Assembly (NCBI RefSeq): GCF_042242105.1
Contig: NC_092023.1
Coordinates: 14,399,933-14,463,932, forward strand
Direction: 5' to 3'
From: Pempheris klunzingeri
Lineage: Eukaryota; Chordata; Actinopteri; Acropomatiformes; Pempheridae
DNA length: 64,000 nt
Shown here: positions 1 to 10,694 of the stretch, in pieces
Layout of the letters: every line of letters starts with the position of its first letter
Position numbering within the stretch: the first letter of the stretch is position 1
Notes under the pieces: generated by a model
What the model saw: only the letters and a program-made list of their open reading frames with translations
Databases searched by the model: none
What the model was told of the DNA's origin: nothing
Made by a program: the position numbers and the translations under genes

Positions 1-583
1 TGAGGAAAACTCCCCTCTAACAGGAAGCATCCTCAGACAGAACTTTTCAAGTCTTCTTCAATACAGCAGGATGTTCATTTTGTAAATTATGATCCAAGTT
101 AGAGTAATATGGACAATATAATAGTGTATCCTTCAGGGTGGGGCTACCTTGTGACTAACTATTTAGACACACTTATTTATCTGAAAATCCTAGAGATTAC
201 AATTTAAATATCTGTAGTTAAAGGAATAATGCAGCAATTATTTGACAACTGGTTTGCTCACTTTTTAGAAATGTATTTAGACACTATGTTCTATTTTCTG
301 GCACACAGTGTGGATGGATGGTAACCTCTTGTTTGTGGATTGTAAATTTAAGTTTGTTCTCAGTCACACCAATAAAGCGGCCGAACAGCGAGACAAAGAA
401 ACACATATGAACATGGAGGAATGCAGAACTGGGACCAGCAGCCATTGTGTCCTAATACAATATCTGACTTCCTTTAGATGCCAGACACCAAAAACACACA
501 AATGCACATACATAAGAGTTGAATAGCAGGCAGTGAGGCACCAGGCCCACTTCCTCTGCTGTAGATGGAGATGGAGATGAAGG

Positions 584-585
<2 letters not shown>
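1..585. other. Noncoding flank, no gene seen
   Basis: The sequence is AT-rich with no splice-bounded coding block. The open frames here have no recognisable domain. It lies upstream of the probable first exon of the connexin gene and could include part of its promoter, but I see no clear TATA box or other defined element. Confidence 0.6.

Positions 586-646
<61 letters not shown>
586..646. repeat. (GA)n microsatellite
   Basis: An uninterrupted run of about 30 GA units, a pure purine/pyrimidine tract. It sits just upstream of the probable noncoding first exon of the connexin gene. Apparent proteins of repeated Arg-Glu or Ser-Leu read across it are artefacts. Confidence 0.95.
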
Positions 647-649
<3 letters not shown>

Positions 650-659
650 TTGGGGCTGG

Positions 660-1114
660 TACAAACTTCAGTCACACATATTTCAGTTCAGACCTCTGGA
701 CCCAAACTGCTCTCATCTGTCTGCTGTTGGAGCGACTGTCTCACTGTGAACTCAACCGAGCGAACTCACCTCAGGATTCCTTCATAAATTTAGTACATTT
801 GTTCATCTGTCTGTCTCCGTGTCTCTGTGGCCGCTCGGCTCTCTGCTGCGAGCTTGTACCCACCTAAAGTTCAGATTCAACTTAGGTTGGACAGCAACAT
901 GGCAGCTTGCTGCTAGAAGAGGACGGTGATACACTTTGAACATCTGGAAGACGTCTGGACCCGTGCTGCCACCTCTCATACAAACTCTCCTGCTGCTGAG
1001 GATCAGTGAAAGTGGAGGAAGTGCTTTGCTCAAGAGCACTGCAACAAAAGCTGCCAACTTTATTGAGATTGTCTCGGTCCTACTGGAGTCCCCTTCCTCT
1101 GTATCCTAAATCAG
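660..1114 (+). other. gja5: Probable noncoding first exon / promoter-proximal region of the connexin gene
   Basis: This is a less AT-rich stretch ending in a good splice donor, CAG|gtaaag, with the GT at 1115-1116. A matching acceptor lies about 4 kb downstream, with AG at 5080-5081, 62 bases before the connexin ATG. Connexin genes usually have a 5'UTR exon separated by a long intron from the coding part, so this is the best candidate in the window. The transcription start is not visible and the left boundary is a guess. RNA evidence would be needed to confirm it. Confidence 0.35.
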
Positions 1115-1288
1115 GTAAAGTGTGTGTACACGTTCGTTGGGCGGATTATTTTCCATAATGTACTGCCAACAACTTGGACTTTCATTTAATAACTAACTAA
1201 TATTTATAATATTTGATATTTTAGTCATCAGTTCAGTCTTTTCCTATTAATTTTATTTTTGTCATGGTGAAAAGTCCTCTGAAAAGGC

Positions 1289-2007
1289 CAGTGGTGGAAT
1301 TTAACTAAGCACATTTACTCAGTAGTAACTTCTACTCCACCACATCTGAGATGCAAATGTTGTGCTTTTTACTCCATTACATTTGTCTGAAAGCTTTAAG
1401 CGCTTTATTAGATTGTAATTTAGCATCCCCTTCCTGTCCAGGGAAAACCACATATCTCCAAATTTGGTGATTTTTAATGTTGGTGATATACCGAAGGATG
1501 AAGTTCCCCCATGGGTTGAGAAATTCTCCTCCTATTAAGCTAAATAAACTATTTAAAACCCTTTTGGAGCAGCTGGAAAATGTGTCATCACAAAGCTGAA
1601 AACGGGACGTTTTTCTGAGATCATGAGAAGAAGAACAGAGACACAGCAAACATAAGATGATGTTATAGACCATGATGCATTGCTGCAAATTAAAATATCA
1701 ATAAAATTGAAAATGATAAAAAGTAGTAAAAAGTAGCGCAACCATAAAAATCTACAGTAGTAAAACACAACATCCCCATTAATCCAGACAGACAGACAGA
1801 AAACACTGACAGAAAACACTTCACCACACAATGAATACTTTTACTACTTACCTTTAATACTTTACTACTTTTACTTTTACTTTTTATACTTTAAGTAGAC
1901 GTTGGTGATAATACTCAAATATTCTTACTTGAGCTTTTAAACGTGTTGTTAATGTGGTATTGATACTTTTCCTTAAGCAAAGGATCTGAATGTTTCTTTC
2001 TTCACTG
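1289..2007. mobile_element. Non-autonomous hAT-like MITE, decayed
   Basis: It begins CAGTGGTGGAAT and ends near TTTCTTTCTTCACTG, so the ends are approximate inverted repeats. Inside are the 'ACTTTTACTACTTACCTTTA' style tracts and 'TACTCCACCACATCTGAGATG' type segments that I recognise from very common fish MITEs. The flanking 8-mers (gaaaaggc and gaaacaga) match at only 5 of 8 positions, so the target duplication is weak. There is no coding capacity. It lies in the probable first intron of the connexin gene, and related fragments occur near 7610-7757 and 22190-22680. Confidence 0.55.
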
Positions 2008-2537
2008 GAAACAGAAAACTGTTAGAAAAATTCTTAAATGCATCTTTCATTGATTAACGACATACAGGGTTAGACCTGCAAATGACTGAAAAAAAAGAAA
2101 AATCCATCGCAGGTGTAACAGGCAGAGTGTCTCTGATATCTGATATCTTATTAAAGACCAGATGAATTTTCCTTCAGGACAGATAAGTGGACAGATTTTC
2201 ACAAGATCAGATGTGTTTAATAACGCTCAGTTCTGGCAAACTATGTCTGTGGTTTTAATAGTACTTTTTTAAGAGTACTTTATAAAGTAGAAAAGCATCA
2301 AGAACTATATTACTATTAATGTATTTGTTATGATTTGTTTCTAAATTAACTCCCCTGTGATTTGTCTTACATTTCTATCATGTGTGATGGATGCTTTCAG
2401 TTCCACCACAATATTAATAGTGTAGGCTATAAATAATATTTATCATTATTAACAACATCCTCAGATCTGATCTGATTTATCACTTCGTAGTGCAAACCAG
2501 TACAGAAAATAGAAAGATGTCTTTGGATAAACTGTGT

Positions 2538-2736
2538 GTGCGTGTGTCCGCAAATGTTCGTGTGTGTGTGTGTGTGCGCGTGTGCGTGTCCATGTTATCA
2601 AGACAGGATGCAGAACAATAACGAGGGCTGGATAATAGACACACACACATACACATACATGCATGCAAAGGTCAGACAAAAGTCTATACAAGGAAGTAAT
2701 ATTGTTAATGATGCTGAGGGCACTTACGAAAGACAC

Positions 2737-2778
<42 letters not shown>

Positions 2779-2785
2779 ACACAAA
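2538..2785. repeat. GT/CA microsatellite cluster
   Basis: A GT-rich run at about 2559-2590 with GCGC interruptions, CA at about 2640-2655, and (CA)n at about 2744-2785. These produce spurious Val-Cys and Thr-His reading frames and hold no gene. Confidence 0.9.
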
Positions 2786-2828
2786 CGGTTTGTTCAAAGG
2801 GTTTCATAAAAACAGGAAGGGAGGGGCA

Positions 2829-3509
2829 TTTAAAGGCAGGGTCTGCAACTTTTTGTAGAAGCACTTTTTTGTTATATTTGTTGCAGCCCGACAGTAAACA
2901 ATAACTCAAATAGTTTCACCAAAAAACAAAAAAAATCTGGTTTCTTTGGTTGTTACAGACCTGTAATAAACTCATGCAGTCTGAATGAAATGACTGGACA
3001 GCCTACCAGTACCTGCCTACTTGCACTATTTGCATACACACTGCAGTGCAACCGTTGTGCATGACCAAAGTCTTCCACGAGGCCAAAGCTAGTTAGCCAC
3101 ACAAGAATAGCAAAGAGTTTGAATTAATTTAAATCACAGCTCACAGCATCTGAGCCCAGTGAGCAGGGACTCTGAGCTAAAGGTAACGTTCCGTTCATGA
3201 CGGCTGTTTTGCTCATGTTTAAGTGATTGTGGGGTTTCACAGAGTTGCTCATTTGTCTGAGTGAAAACTTAAGAGAGGTTGTCAGTCAGCGGTTGTGTAC
3301 AGAATGAACATGTGACCCGGTGCCAGCACTCTCCTCACCACTGTCGTGGTCTCGTCCTCCAGCAGTAACATTAGTCAGGCAGGGCAGTCATGTGTTGTGG
3401 GGGACTGGCTTTGGAGGAAAGCCTCAGGGCAGTGGGTGAGATATTTTCAGTTGGATGCTTTCAAAATCTGGCTGCTCGTGCTCCAAATGTTACAGATTCT
3501 GCCTTTAAG
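2829..3509. mobile_element. Terminal-inverted-repeat element (MITE), about 680 bp
   Basis: The left end, TTTAAAGGCAGGGTCTGCAAC (2829-2849), is matched in inverted orientation by the right end at 3489-3509. The two 21-base arms agree at most positions. The interior has no coding capacity. A clear target-site duplication is not evident, so the superfamily is not assigned. The element sits in the probable 5' intron of the connexin gene. Confidence 0.55.
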
Positions 3510-4247
3510 TGACATTTGATAAATAAGGGGTCATGAAAAAAATATCTTTGTACTGAATTTTATGTTTTAGGTTTTGTGTCTTTTTTTCTCCACAGGCAAG
3601 GAAAGATGCAGATACACAGCATACCCTGAATCTTATTCAAATATGTGCAACCTTTAATAACTCCAAACAAATCCCTAATGAAAAAGTCGATTGAAAAAAT
3701 GACTTAACAGCAACATTATTAATTACTTTACTGCCAAATGAGTTATTACTATGAACAGCCCTTAAGCAGTGTTTCACATCATATGGTGGACAGCGTGCAG
3801 GATGACGAGTTGGGAGCTCTGGCTGCAGGCAACACAGATGAAAGTTAAACATTGTTCAATCACACATACTTTGCACATTGCAATGATATAAAGCCGGTTG
3901 AAAATCGGCAAAATATCGGTTTAAATAAAAAATAAAAAGCCAGTATGTGACAACTCAGTGAAAAAGCTAAGGGAAAATGTCATAAACACAAAACATAAAT
4001 ATCTCTGAAACTTACCAACATCAGATGACCAGGAAATTTCTCTCAGGCCAAACATTTACTTTACTTTTTTATTTTACTGTTCCAAGAATAGAAAAATAGT
4101 AACTGTGTTGAATTTTCTTAACAACCAAAGCATTCATACTGGTATGTGAAATGAACATTGATGCCTGTGGGAAATCCTGGTCGAGCTTTATTCTTCTAGT
4201 TCTATTTGAATTTTGCAGACAAAGCATAGTAGTACACACACTGCATA

Positions 4248-4313
4248 CATATACACACACACCCATACATATCCCCATGGACATTGAGACACTAAGCGAA
4301 AGAGATGGCAGTG

Positions 4314-4348
<35 letters not shown>

Positions 4349-4350
4349 AT
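4248..4350. repeat. CA-rich stretch followed by (GT)n
   Basis: CA-rich sequence near 4250-4265, then about 16 GT units near 4314-4346. This is simple repeat DNA within the probable first intron of the connexin gene. Confidence 0.85.
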
Positions 4351-5081
4351 GTGTTTACAGTAGAGGTCTAGTGTTCCTTCCCCAGAGACAGCAGACAGAC
4401 GGGAGTGTGGGAACCGAGAGTGAAGCTAAACTGAGACACTCAGACACTGTAATTAATGGGGTCACGGCCGAAGTGGAGAGAAGGTCGTAGGGTCAAGATA
4501 ATACAAGAAAACATACACACACACACACACAATCATCACACACAAAGCAGGCAGGTTACAGCAAACAACCAGTACAAACTATATTCTTGTGCGTGATCGT
4601 TGTTTTTGGTTTTAATTGGTTCACGGATGCACAAGGAGAGGGCACAACAAAATACTTAAAGGAATTCCAGGCAAACCTCAAATCAGTGCAAACATAATGG
4701 AAATATGGACATTCATGTCCGTTTCATGTAGTAAATTTGAGGAATGTTACACCTGCTCATCGGCCCACACAGATCTGGACCCTGTTTCCACGTAGCAATT
4801 GATCTTACAAGGTAGAAGTATTTTCTACAAACGCTCTTAAATTTCCACACACGTTTCCCAAAATTAAGAGCAAGAGCACTCACTGTTAAGAATTTCATAT
4901 CAAATGCACTTAAAAAAAAAACAGTGTTCAATAAGAGTCTTATTAACTTCAAATGACAGCTGTGAGGCAGCTGTACATTCATAACACTCCATAACATTTT
5001 ATTCAGGCTGTTCATGGAAATAATCACCTCATGTGTACAACTTTTTTGAATCATGAAGCCTGTGTGTGCTCTGCTCCTCAG

Positions 5082-5143
5082 GTGAATCTTGACCCTGCAG
5101 AGCGACTCCTGAGGGAAAAATCTGTGCTGAGCTGTGATCGGTC
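5082..5143 (+). other. gja5: 5'UTR part of the first coding exon of the connexin gene
   Basis: It is preceded by the pyrimidine-rich acceptor tgctctgctcctcag, with AG at 5080-5081, and runs 62 bases to the ATG at 5144. The acceptor quality and short distance suggest this is the spliced 5'UTR joined to the upstream noncoding exon. This is an inference from splice signals only. Confidence 0.45.
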
Positions 5144-7922
5144 ATGGCAGACTGGAGCCTACTGGGAAACTTCCTGGAGGAAGTACAGGAGCACTCTACC
5201 TCTGTCGGCAAGGTGTGATGCAGCTAAAAACAAAAGATCAGGCGTGCGCAACTCGAATGTCTTCAGAGCCTAATTATAATGCAGCCAAGCCAAAAAAAAT
5301 CACAAAATAGCAAATAAAGTCCCGAAAAATAACCGTGAAAGACTTTAATTGATGCACAGCAGAAGAAAGAAATGGCCTGAGGCTTTCCTCAGTGTTTCTA
5401 AGGCATTTGTGAGTGTGACATCAATTAAAAAAGAAGCAAGGAGCCAACACATCCGCTACAGATCATCAAAACATCATCACCAAAAACTACAAATATTAGA
5501 TTAATTAAAATGTATGTCACTATATCACATTCTGTTCCTGCGACAACCACCTGAGTGCCCAACTGATTTACATGCTAACAATAACAAATGCATGCATGGC
5601 ATAGCAAAACCCACATGGACATATTAATAGGGAGACCATGTGGGTCCTGCAGGTGATTCTACCCTGCCATCTTTTTGTCTGTGTGGGGATGTGAAATAAA
5701 ACGGTCAACCATTGTGATAAAGGGGTAATGTTGTGCACACTGCACACATGGCGTACCAGCCAGCACAGCCCCTGTCTAACTTCCTCTGCATACATACACA
5801 CTGAAAATGAAACATATTTCCAAAATATACAGTGTATTTTGTGTATCCTGGCCCATAGTTTCTGTCTTGGGATCGTCTAATAATAAGCAGATATGAAGTT
5901 TGTTAAAATAGGTCTGTTTACATTGTGTAATCTGAACAAAATCTTAAAATAATCTAGAATATCGATAACATCCAGAGGTTTTAACTCCCTCTAAAAGAGC
6001 AGCAGTAAATATCTCTAAGGGTGTCATGAGTATCCCTAGATAGTTTCTCCTTATGCATAATTTCATTTCATTTCAACATGGTTATCCCTGCCAAGACAAA
6101 AAAAACTCAATTTGTGTGACAAATAATACACAGTATCTATTTCCATATGATTGTTTTAGGGTTTTACATATCGTTTTGAATATCTTGGGTTTTTTCTCCA
6201 CTGCATAGGTGTGGCTGACCATCCTGTTTATTTTCCGTATCCTGGTACTGGGGACTGCTGCTGAGTCTTCGTGGGGAGACGAACAGGAAGATTTTGACTG
6301 TGACACCGAACAGCCGGGCTGCGAGAACGTTTGTTATGACCGAGCTTTCCCTATAGCACATATACGATACTGGGTAATATACACAACCTAATGTCGCGGG
6401 ATGAAAACAGACAAAATGAGGGCAAAATAGGGATAATATCAATGGATTTAAGGACTGTACTGGTTATTATGAATGTTTTAACCTTTAACTTCAAGTAAAT
6501 GTTTTTAAAATAAATTTTTCTTGATGATGCATTTTAGGAAACTCCAACATTTTAATCTCTTTGTTGGTTTTGCACAGAAATCAGTAACATGTGTCCAACT
6601 CACAACCACACCAGGTCTTAGTCCCTTCCTCTCCAAAAGGTCAATCCTTCATCCTAAACCTGCCTGACCAGAAGTCACATTCATGCACACAAATACCAGG
6701 ACAGGGGAAGAAAAAAATATATGAATGAGGAAAAAAACCATGAAATTAAATAAAAAGTCAAGTCTTGTTCTTCTGAAATGTTTTAAAATGGTTATCAGTG
6801 ATGTACAGTAAAACATGCAAAAATGTTGGTTTTGTCACACACTTTGCAAACTTTTTTTTTTGTGACTGTAAATCTTGCTGTGTTCCTCCCAGGTGCTCCA
6901 GATCGTGTTTGTGTCCACTCCCAGTCTGATCTACATGGGCCACGCAATGCACACTGTTCGCAGAGAGGAGAAGAGGAGGAGCAGAGAGGAAGAGGGAGGA
7001 GGGAGAGAGGAGGACCCAGGAGGAGGTGAAGGAACAGAGGAACAGGGGGGCAAAGGAGAGAAGGACAGAGGAAAGGAAAAAAGAGAGGGTCCATTCACTG
7101 GGCGTGTCCGTCTGAGGGGAGCGCTGCTACAGACCTACGTACTGAGCATACTGATAAGGAGCATCATGGAGGTACATGCTGCTGTTACTGCTGCTGTCCC
7201 TCCTGCCATCAGCTCACTTTGAGCCTCTTTTAGCTAATTGTTTTGGTTTGATGGCCCTGGTAATGTATGTTTGAGTCTCAGTGCTCATTTCCAGCTGCAG
7301 GAAGCTGTTTCCAGTAAACTAGCTCTAATAAAACTACTGTACAGCACAATCTGTCAAGCATCAAATCCAGACTAAAGGTTATTAAGACACAGTATAATCA
7401 CATAATAAATTATGATATATTATTAGAGGCTGAGATAAAGGATCAATAAAACTTTATTGGTCCCCAGGTGGAAATCACAAGCTAAACAGCAATATATATA
7501 AATTAATGAATGAGCTCCACCTTTAACAACTGCAGGAAGTGCCTTAATGTATCAACCAATAATATAATATATATTATTAAAGGGCCATTCTGCATTGTGA
7601 CTACTTTAGTCTTAAAATACCCAAAGATTATAGTTGATGTTAATACTTTTGTACTTCAACTTCAGAAAAAAATTGGAATGTAGGACAGAGTATTTCTACA
7701 CTGTTGTGTTACTACTTTTACTCAAATAAAAGATTGGAGTATTTGTTCCACTGCAGTGTAAAACTGATTGTGATTGGATCTCCATACAGGTGGTGTTTCT
7801 GTGTCTGCAGTACTTCCTGTATGGAATCTTCCTCAACCCTCTGTATGTCTGTAAGGTAAAACCAGCAATCATCATCATTTTGAGTAACTTTTGCACATAA
7901 AACATGACATTCAGACATACAG

Positions 7923-7972
<50 letters not shown>

Positions 7973-9983
7973 GCCTGGCCATGTCCACATCAGGTGAACT
8001 GTTATGTCTCTAGACCTACAGAGAAAAACGTCTTCATAGTGTTCATGTTGGCAGTGTCTGTGGTCTCTCTGGTCCTCAGTGTGCTCGAGCTGCATCACCT
8101 GGCGTGGAGACACTGCTGCAGGTAGATAGGAACTCTGTGTGTGTATGTGTGTGTGTGTGTGTGTGTGTTATTCTTGTGCATGCATGTGGGTGACATTTGG
8201 AAAGAGCACACTGATGTCTTTGCATGTTTTTTTTTTTTTATCAAACTGCATATACCCAACATTACTGCAGCTGATTTCCAAATGTACACTATAAGAGTGA
8301 AGCTGTGTGAGGTCTGGAGAAATTCAAGCACCAACATTAGATAGTAAATACAAACAATGGCGCAGTGGGCTAACTACCCCATGAAGAACTTGTTTTTGGT
8401 GACTAGGTGAGCTGTTTCTGGAGGCAGGCATTTTTAATTCACTGCTGATTACATGGCTTCCCCAGGATTTCCAAAGATCTCATTTTCCTGGTTTTGTTAA
8501 CTAGACTTTCTCCAGAGATTTTTTTTGACAAGACGGAGATCTGCTGCCAAAGATTACACATTTTTAGATAGATTTCCTGTTTTCCAGTCGGCATTAGTGT
8601 GCATCAGTTTTTGCTTTGACGTTATGAAAATCATCTTGTAGTTCTGATACACGTGTGAGATAACCAACCGTACATAGTGAGCGACACCTTTATTTATTGG
8701 CATCGTTGTCATGATGTCAGACATCAAAACAAAGGTGACAGTTCAAGTCTGGAAGCTTAATTTGAAATAAATTAAAACCAACAGCTGCCTTAAATCTTAA
8801 AACTTGAATCAATAAAATTTAGTAATAAGAGTCTGTAATGTTTAGGGGAAAGAGAACAATATCAGTTTTTATCATCCGTCGTAGTCCGTTTAATCATCAT
8901 TTAAGCACTATTCAGCTGTTCAATGTTATTTGTGGTGCAGGCAAACAAATAAATCTAATAATCTGGTAATTTTATCTCAGATCGGGCTTCCAGACGTAAA
9001 ATCTATGATAAGAAATTTGAACAGAAACTGGCAAGGTCCTAGAATGAGAGCATTTTCTTGAAAATCTGAATTGTTTGTTCAGGCCAGTTTAAGGTAGGAT
9101 ACATTTATGCTGCAGTGTTAATGGTAAAAAATGAAAGCTATTCATATGTATTGAAAAACAGGGATTTCTGTGTATGCTGTGTAGTGTACGTGGTTAAAAA
9201 GGCTCTTTGTTTTAATCCTTTAGAACTGGATGTAAACAAAGCCCTTGCAACTATTTTAAGCTTTTAGTTCCTGGAATTAAAGATAATGGCCAAACTGTAT
9301 GAGAAAAACCCTTGTAGGCCCAAAACACGACTGCCCATTTCTCCAGGGAATGAAAAGCTCAACTTCAAATACATTAGGACATATCATTGTTTTACAAATG
9401 GTACAAGTGATGGTAGAGTTCAAACTTTATGCTTACTAATCTAGTTCTGTATGATTATATCTGTTGACGGTCTAAAACTCTTTGTTGCAGGCGGTTTTTC
9501 TTAACAAAAAAGGCAGTCGCTCCTGCAAAAGCCCCACTGGCCCGACAGCTCTCTCTGTCTCCTCCACCGCCATCAACCCCACCTCCAGACTTCAGCCAGT
9601 GTGTGATTGGCTCCTCGCACTTCCTGCCACTCCCTTTCCCTAACCACCGTCTGGCTAACCAGCAAAACTCTGAAAACATGGCCACCGAGAAGCACAATAT
9701 GGCCGCCGCAGTGGAGGAGGTAAACCCCCACCAGATGAGCTGCTACTCGCCTGGATGGCAGGAGACTAGTGACAATCAGATCCAAGATGGCAGATACCTG
9801 AAGACCGACACTAACTGCCACACCCCCGGGAACAAGGAGATCAACTGCCCTCAGATCCAAAATGGCGCCGCAGACGGGCTGTTGCTTTTCCCAAATGGGG
9901 GGCTCTGCCAGAAGGACAAACGAAGATTCAGCAAAACCAGCGGAACGAGCAGTCGAACAAGAGCGGACGACCTCTCTGTTTAG
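5144..9983 (+). CDS. gja5: Connexin of the Cx40 (gap junction alpha-5) type, six coding exons
   Basis: Gap-junction channel subunit of the plasma membrane; six subunits form a hemichannel passing ions and small metabolites. Coding exons: 5144-5212, 6209-6373, 6893-7171, 7790-7855, 7973-8121, 9491-9983. All junctions are GT-AG and the sum is 1221 nt, 406 residues. Seen: N-terminal helix [20 protein letters not shown]; first loop cysteines C54, C61, C65 in [12 protein letters not shown]; second loop cysteines C192, C197, C203; the block [17 protein letters not shown]; and C-terminus RADDLSV. This loop spacing, the [17 protein letters not shown] segment and the DDLSV end match Cx40 best among alpha connexins. 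The cytoplasmic loop (about residues 101-150) is very rich in Glu, Gly, Lys and Arg. The predicted size, about 45 kDa, fits the fish cx45.6/gja5b class, but I cannot decide a/b paralogy. Oddity: the third membrane segment reads [14 protein letters not shown] where family members usually have EVGFIxGQYxLYG. Five introns interrupt a reading frame that is uninterrupted in mammals. Confidence 0.93.
7610..7757. repeat. Fragment of the same hAT-like MITE family
   Basis: It contains 'ACTACTTTTACTCAAATAAA' and ends TTTGTTCCACTGCAGTG, resembling the right half of the element at 1289-2007. It lies in the third coding-region intron of the connexin gene, ending about 30 bases before the exon-4 acceptor. 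Confidence 0.45.
7930..7970. repeat. (CT)n tract forming the polypyrimidine tract of a splice acceptor
   Basis: About 20 CT units run directly into the acceptor ctctctctcag|GCC, with AG at 7971-7972. This short intron of 117 bases therefore has a microsatellite as its whole polypyrimidine tract. Confidence 0.9.
8137..8170. repeat. (GT)n microsatellite just after a splice donor
   Basis: The GT run begins about 15 bases after the donor of the fifth coding-region intron of the connexin gene. It offers many decoy GT dinucleotides but no other consensus donor sequence. Confidence 0.85.
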
Positions 9984-10155
9984 AGAGGAAAGTGGAAACA
10001 AACTCAACTACCCACACACCTGCCCCTTTACTGCATGAACGCATGCACACGTGTTTGGAAAAGCCTAAAAAGACAAAGTAAAGGTCAGGTGGAGGAAGGT
10101 CAACAGATGAGGGATCCCTGTCCCATTGATGACAAAATTAGTGATACATCTAGAC

Positions 10156-10686
10156 CAGTGGTCCCCAAACCAGTGGCCCGGCCCCCTGAACAATATCAGA
10201 GACGCATTATGATTTTTTTTTCAGTCTGGCCACGCGATCGAGACTAATACACGCATAGAACGTGACATTCTGTTCCACCCTCCTGCAGTCTGTGCCCCTA
10301 TCTGAACCCCCCCCAGAAAAAAAATCTTTGATTTGAAATTTTATTGATTTTATAAATAGTGTAATTTTATTTCAGAAATAGTTTATTTATTTCTTGACTT
10401 TTTTCTGTGAAGATCCCAGAGAGGGTTATTTGGTTATTATTTATTTCATAAATAGTGTTATTTATTTCATTAATAGTGTCATTATTTCCTGACTTTTTGT
10501 TTCTGTGAAGATCCCGGAAAGAGTTATTAATATTTGGTTATGTGTGGCTTTCTGGAAAACAATAAATGTTTACGTTTAGGCACCCCTGCGATCGTCACAC
10601 TTTTTCTGTTACAGACTGACCCCGGCCCCCCATCAGAGAAGGGAAAAGTTATGTGGCCCTCACAGGAAAAAGTTTGGGGACCCCTG
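10156..10686. mobile_element. Non-autonomous hAT-superfamily transposon, 531 bp, perfect 8-bp target duplication
   Basis: Left end CAGTGGTCCCCAAACC; right end, reverse-complemented, CAGGGGTCCCCAAACTTT. They form inverted repeats with one mismatch in the first 15 bases. The 8-base flank atctagac occurs exactly at both sides (10148-10155 and 10687-10694). CAG-ended termini with 8-bp duplications are the hAT signature. There is no transposase frame. It lies about 170 bases downstream of the connexin stop codon and is probably within or next to the 3'UTR. It contains two similar internal copies of a segment (about 10380-10440 and 10485-10545) sharing 'TTCTGTGAAGATCCC'. Confidence 0.88.
10561..10566 (+). 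terminator. gja5: Candidate poly(A) signal AATAAA for the connexin transcript
   Basis: This is a canonical AATAAA about 580 bases after the connexin stop, inside the hAT-derived element. Use of this site is inferred. Later sites in the 7-kb intergenic region are also possible. Confidence 0.35.
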
Positions 10687-10694
10687 ATCTAGAC

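Noticed and set aside
364..867. Open frames of about 100 codons on both strands across the (GA)n tract
   Set aside because: They consist of repeated Ser-Leu or Arg-Glu from the microsatellite; no domain and no splice context.
9573..10007. A 144-codon minus-strand frame
   Set aside because: It is the complement of the last connexin coding exon, whose identity is certain from the DDLSV end.
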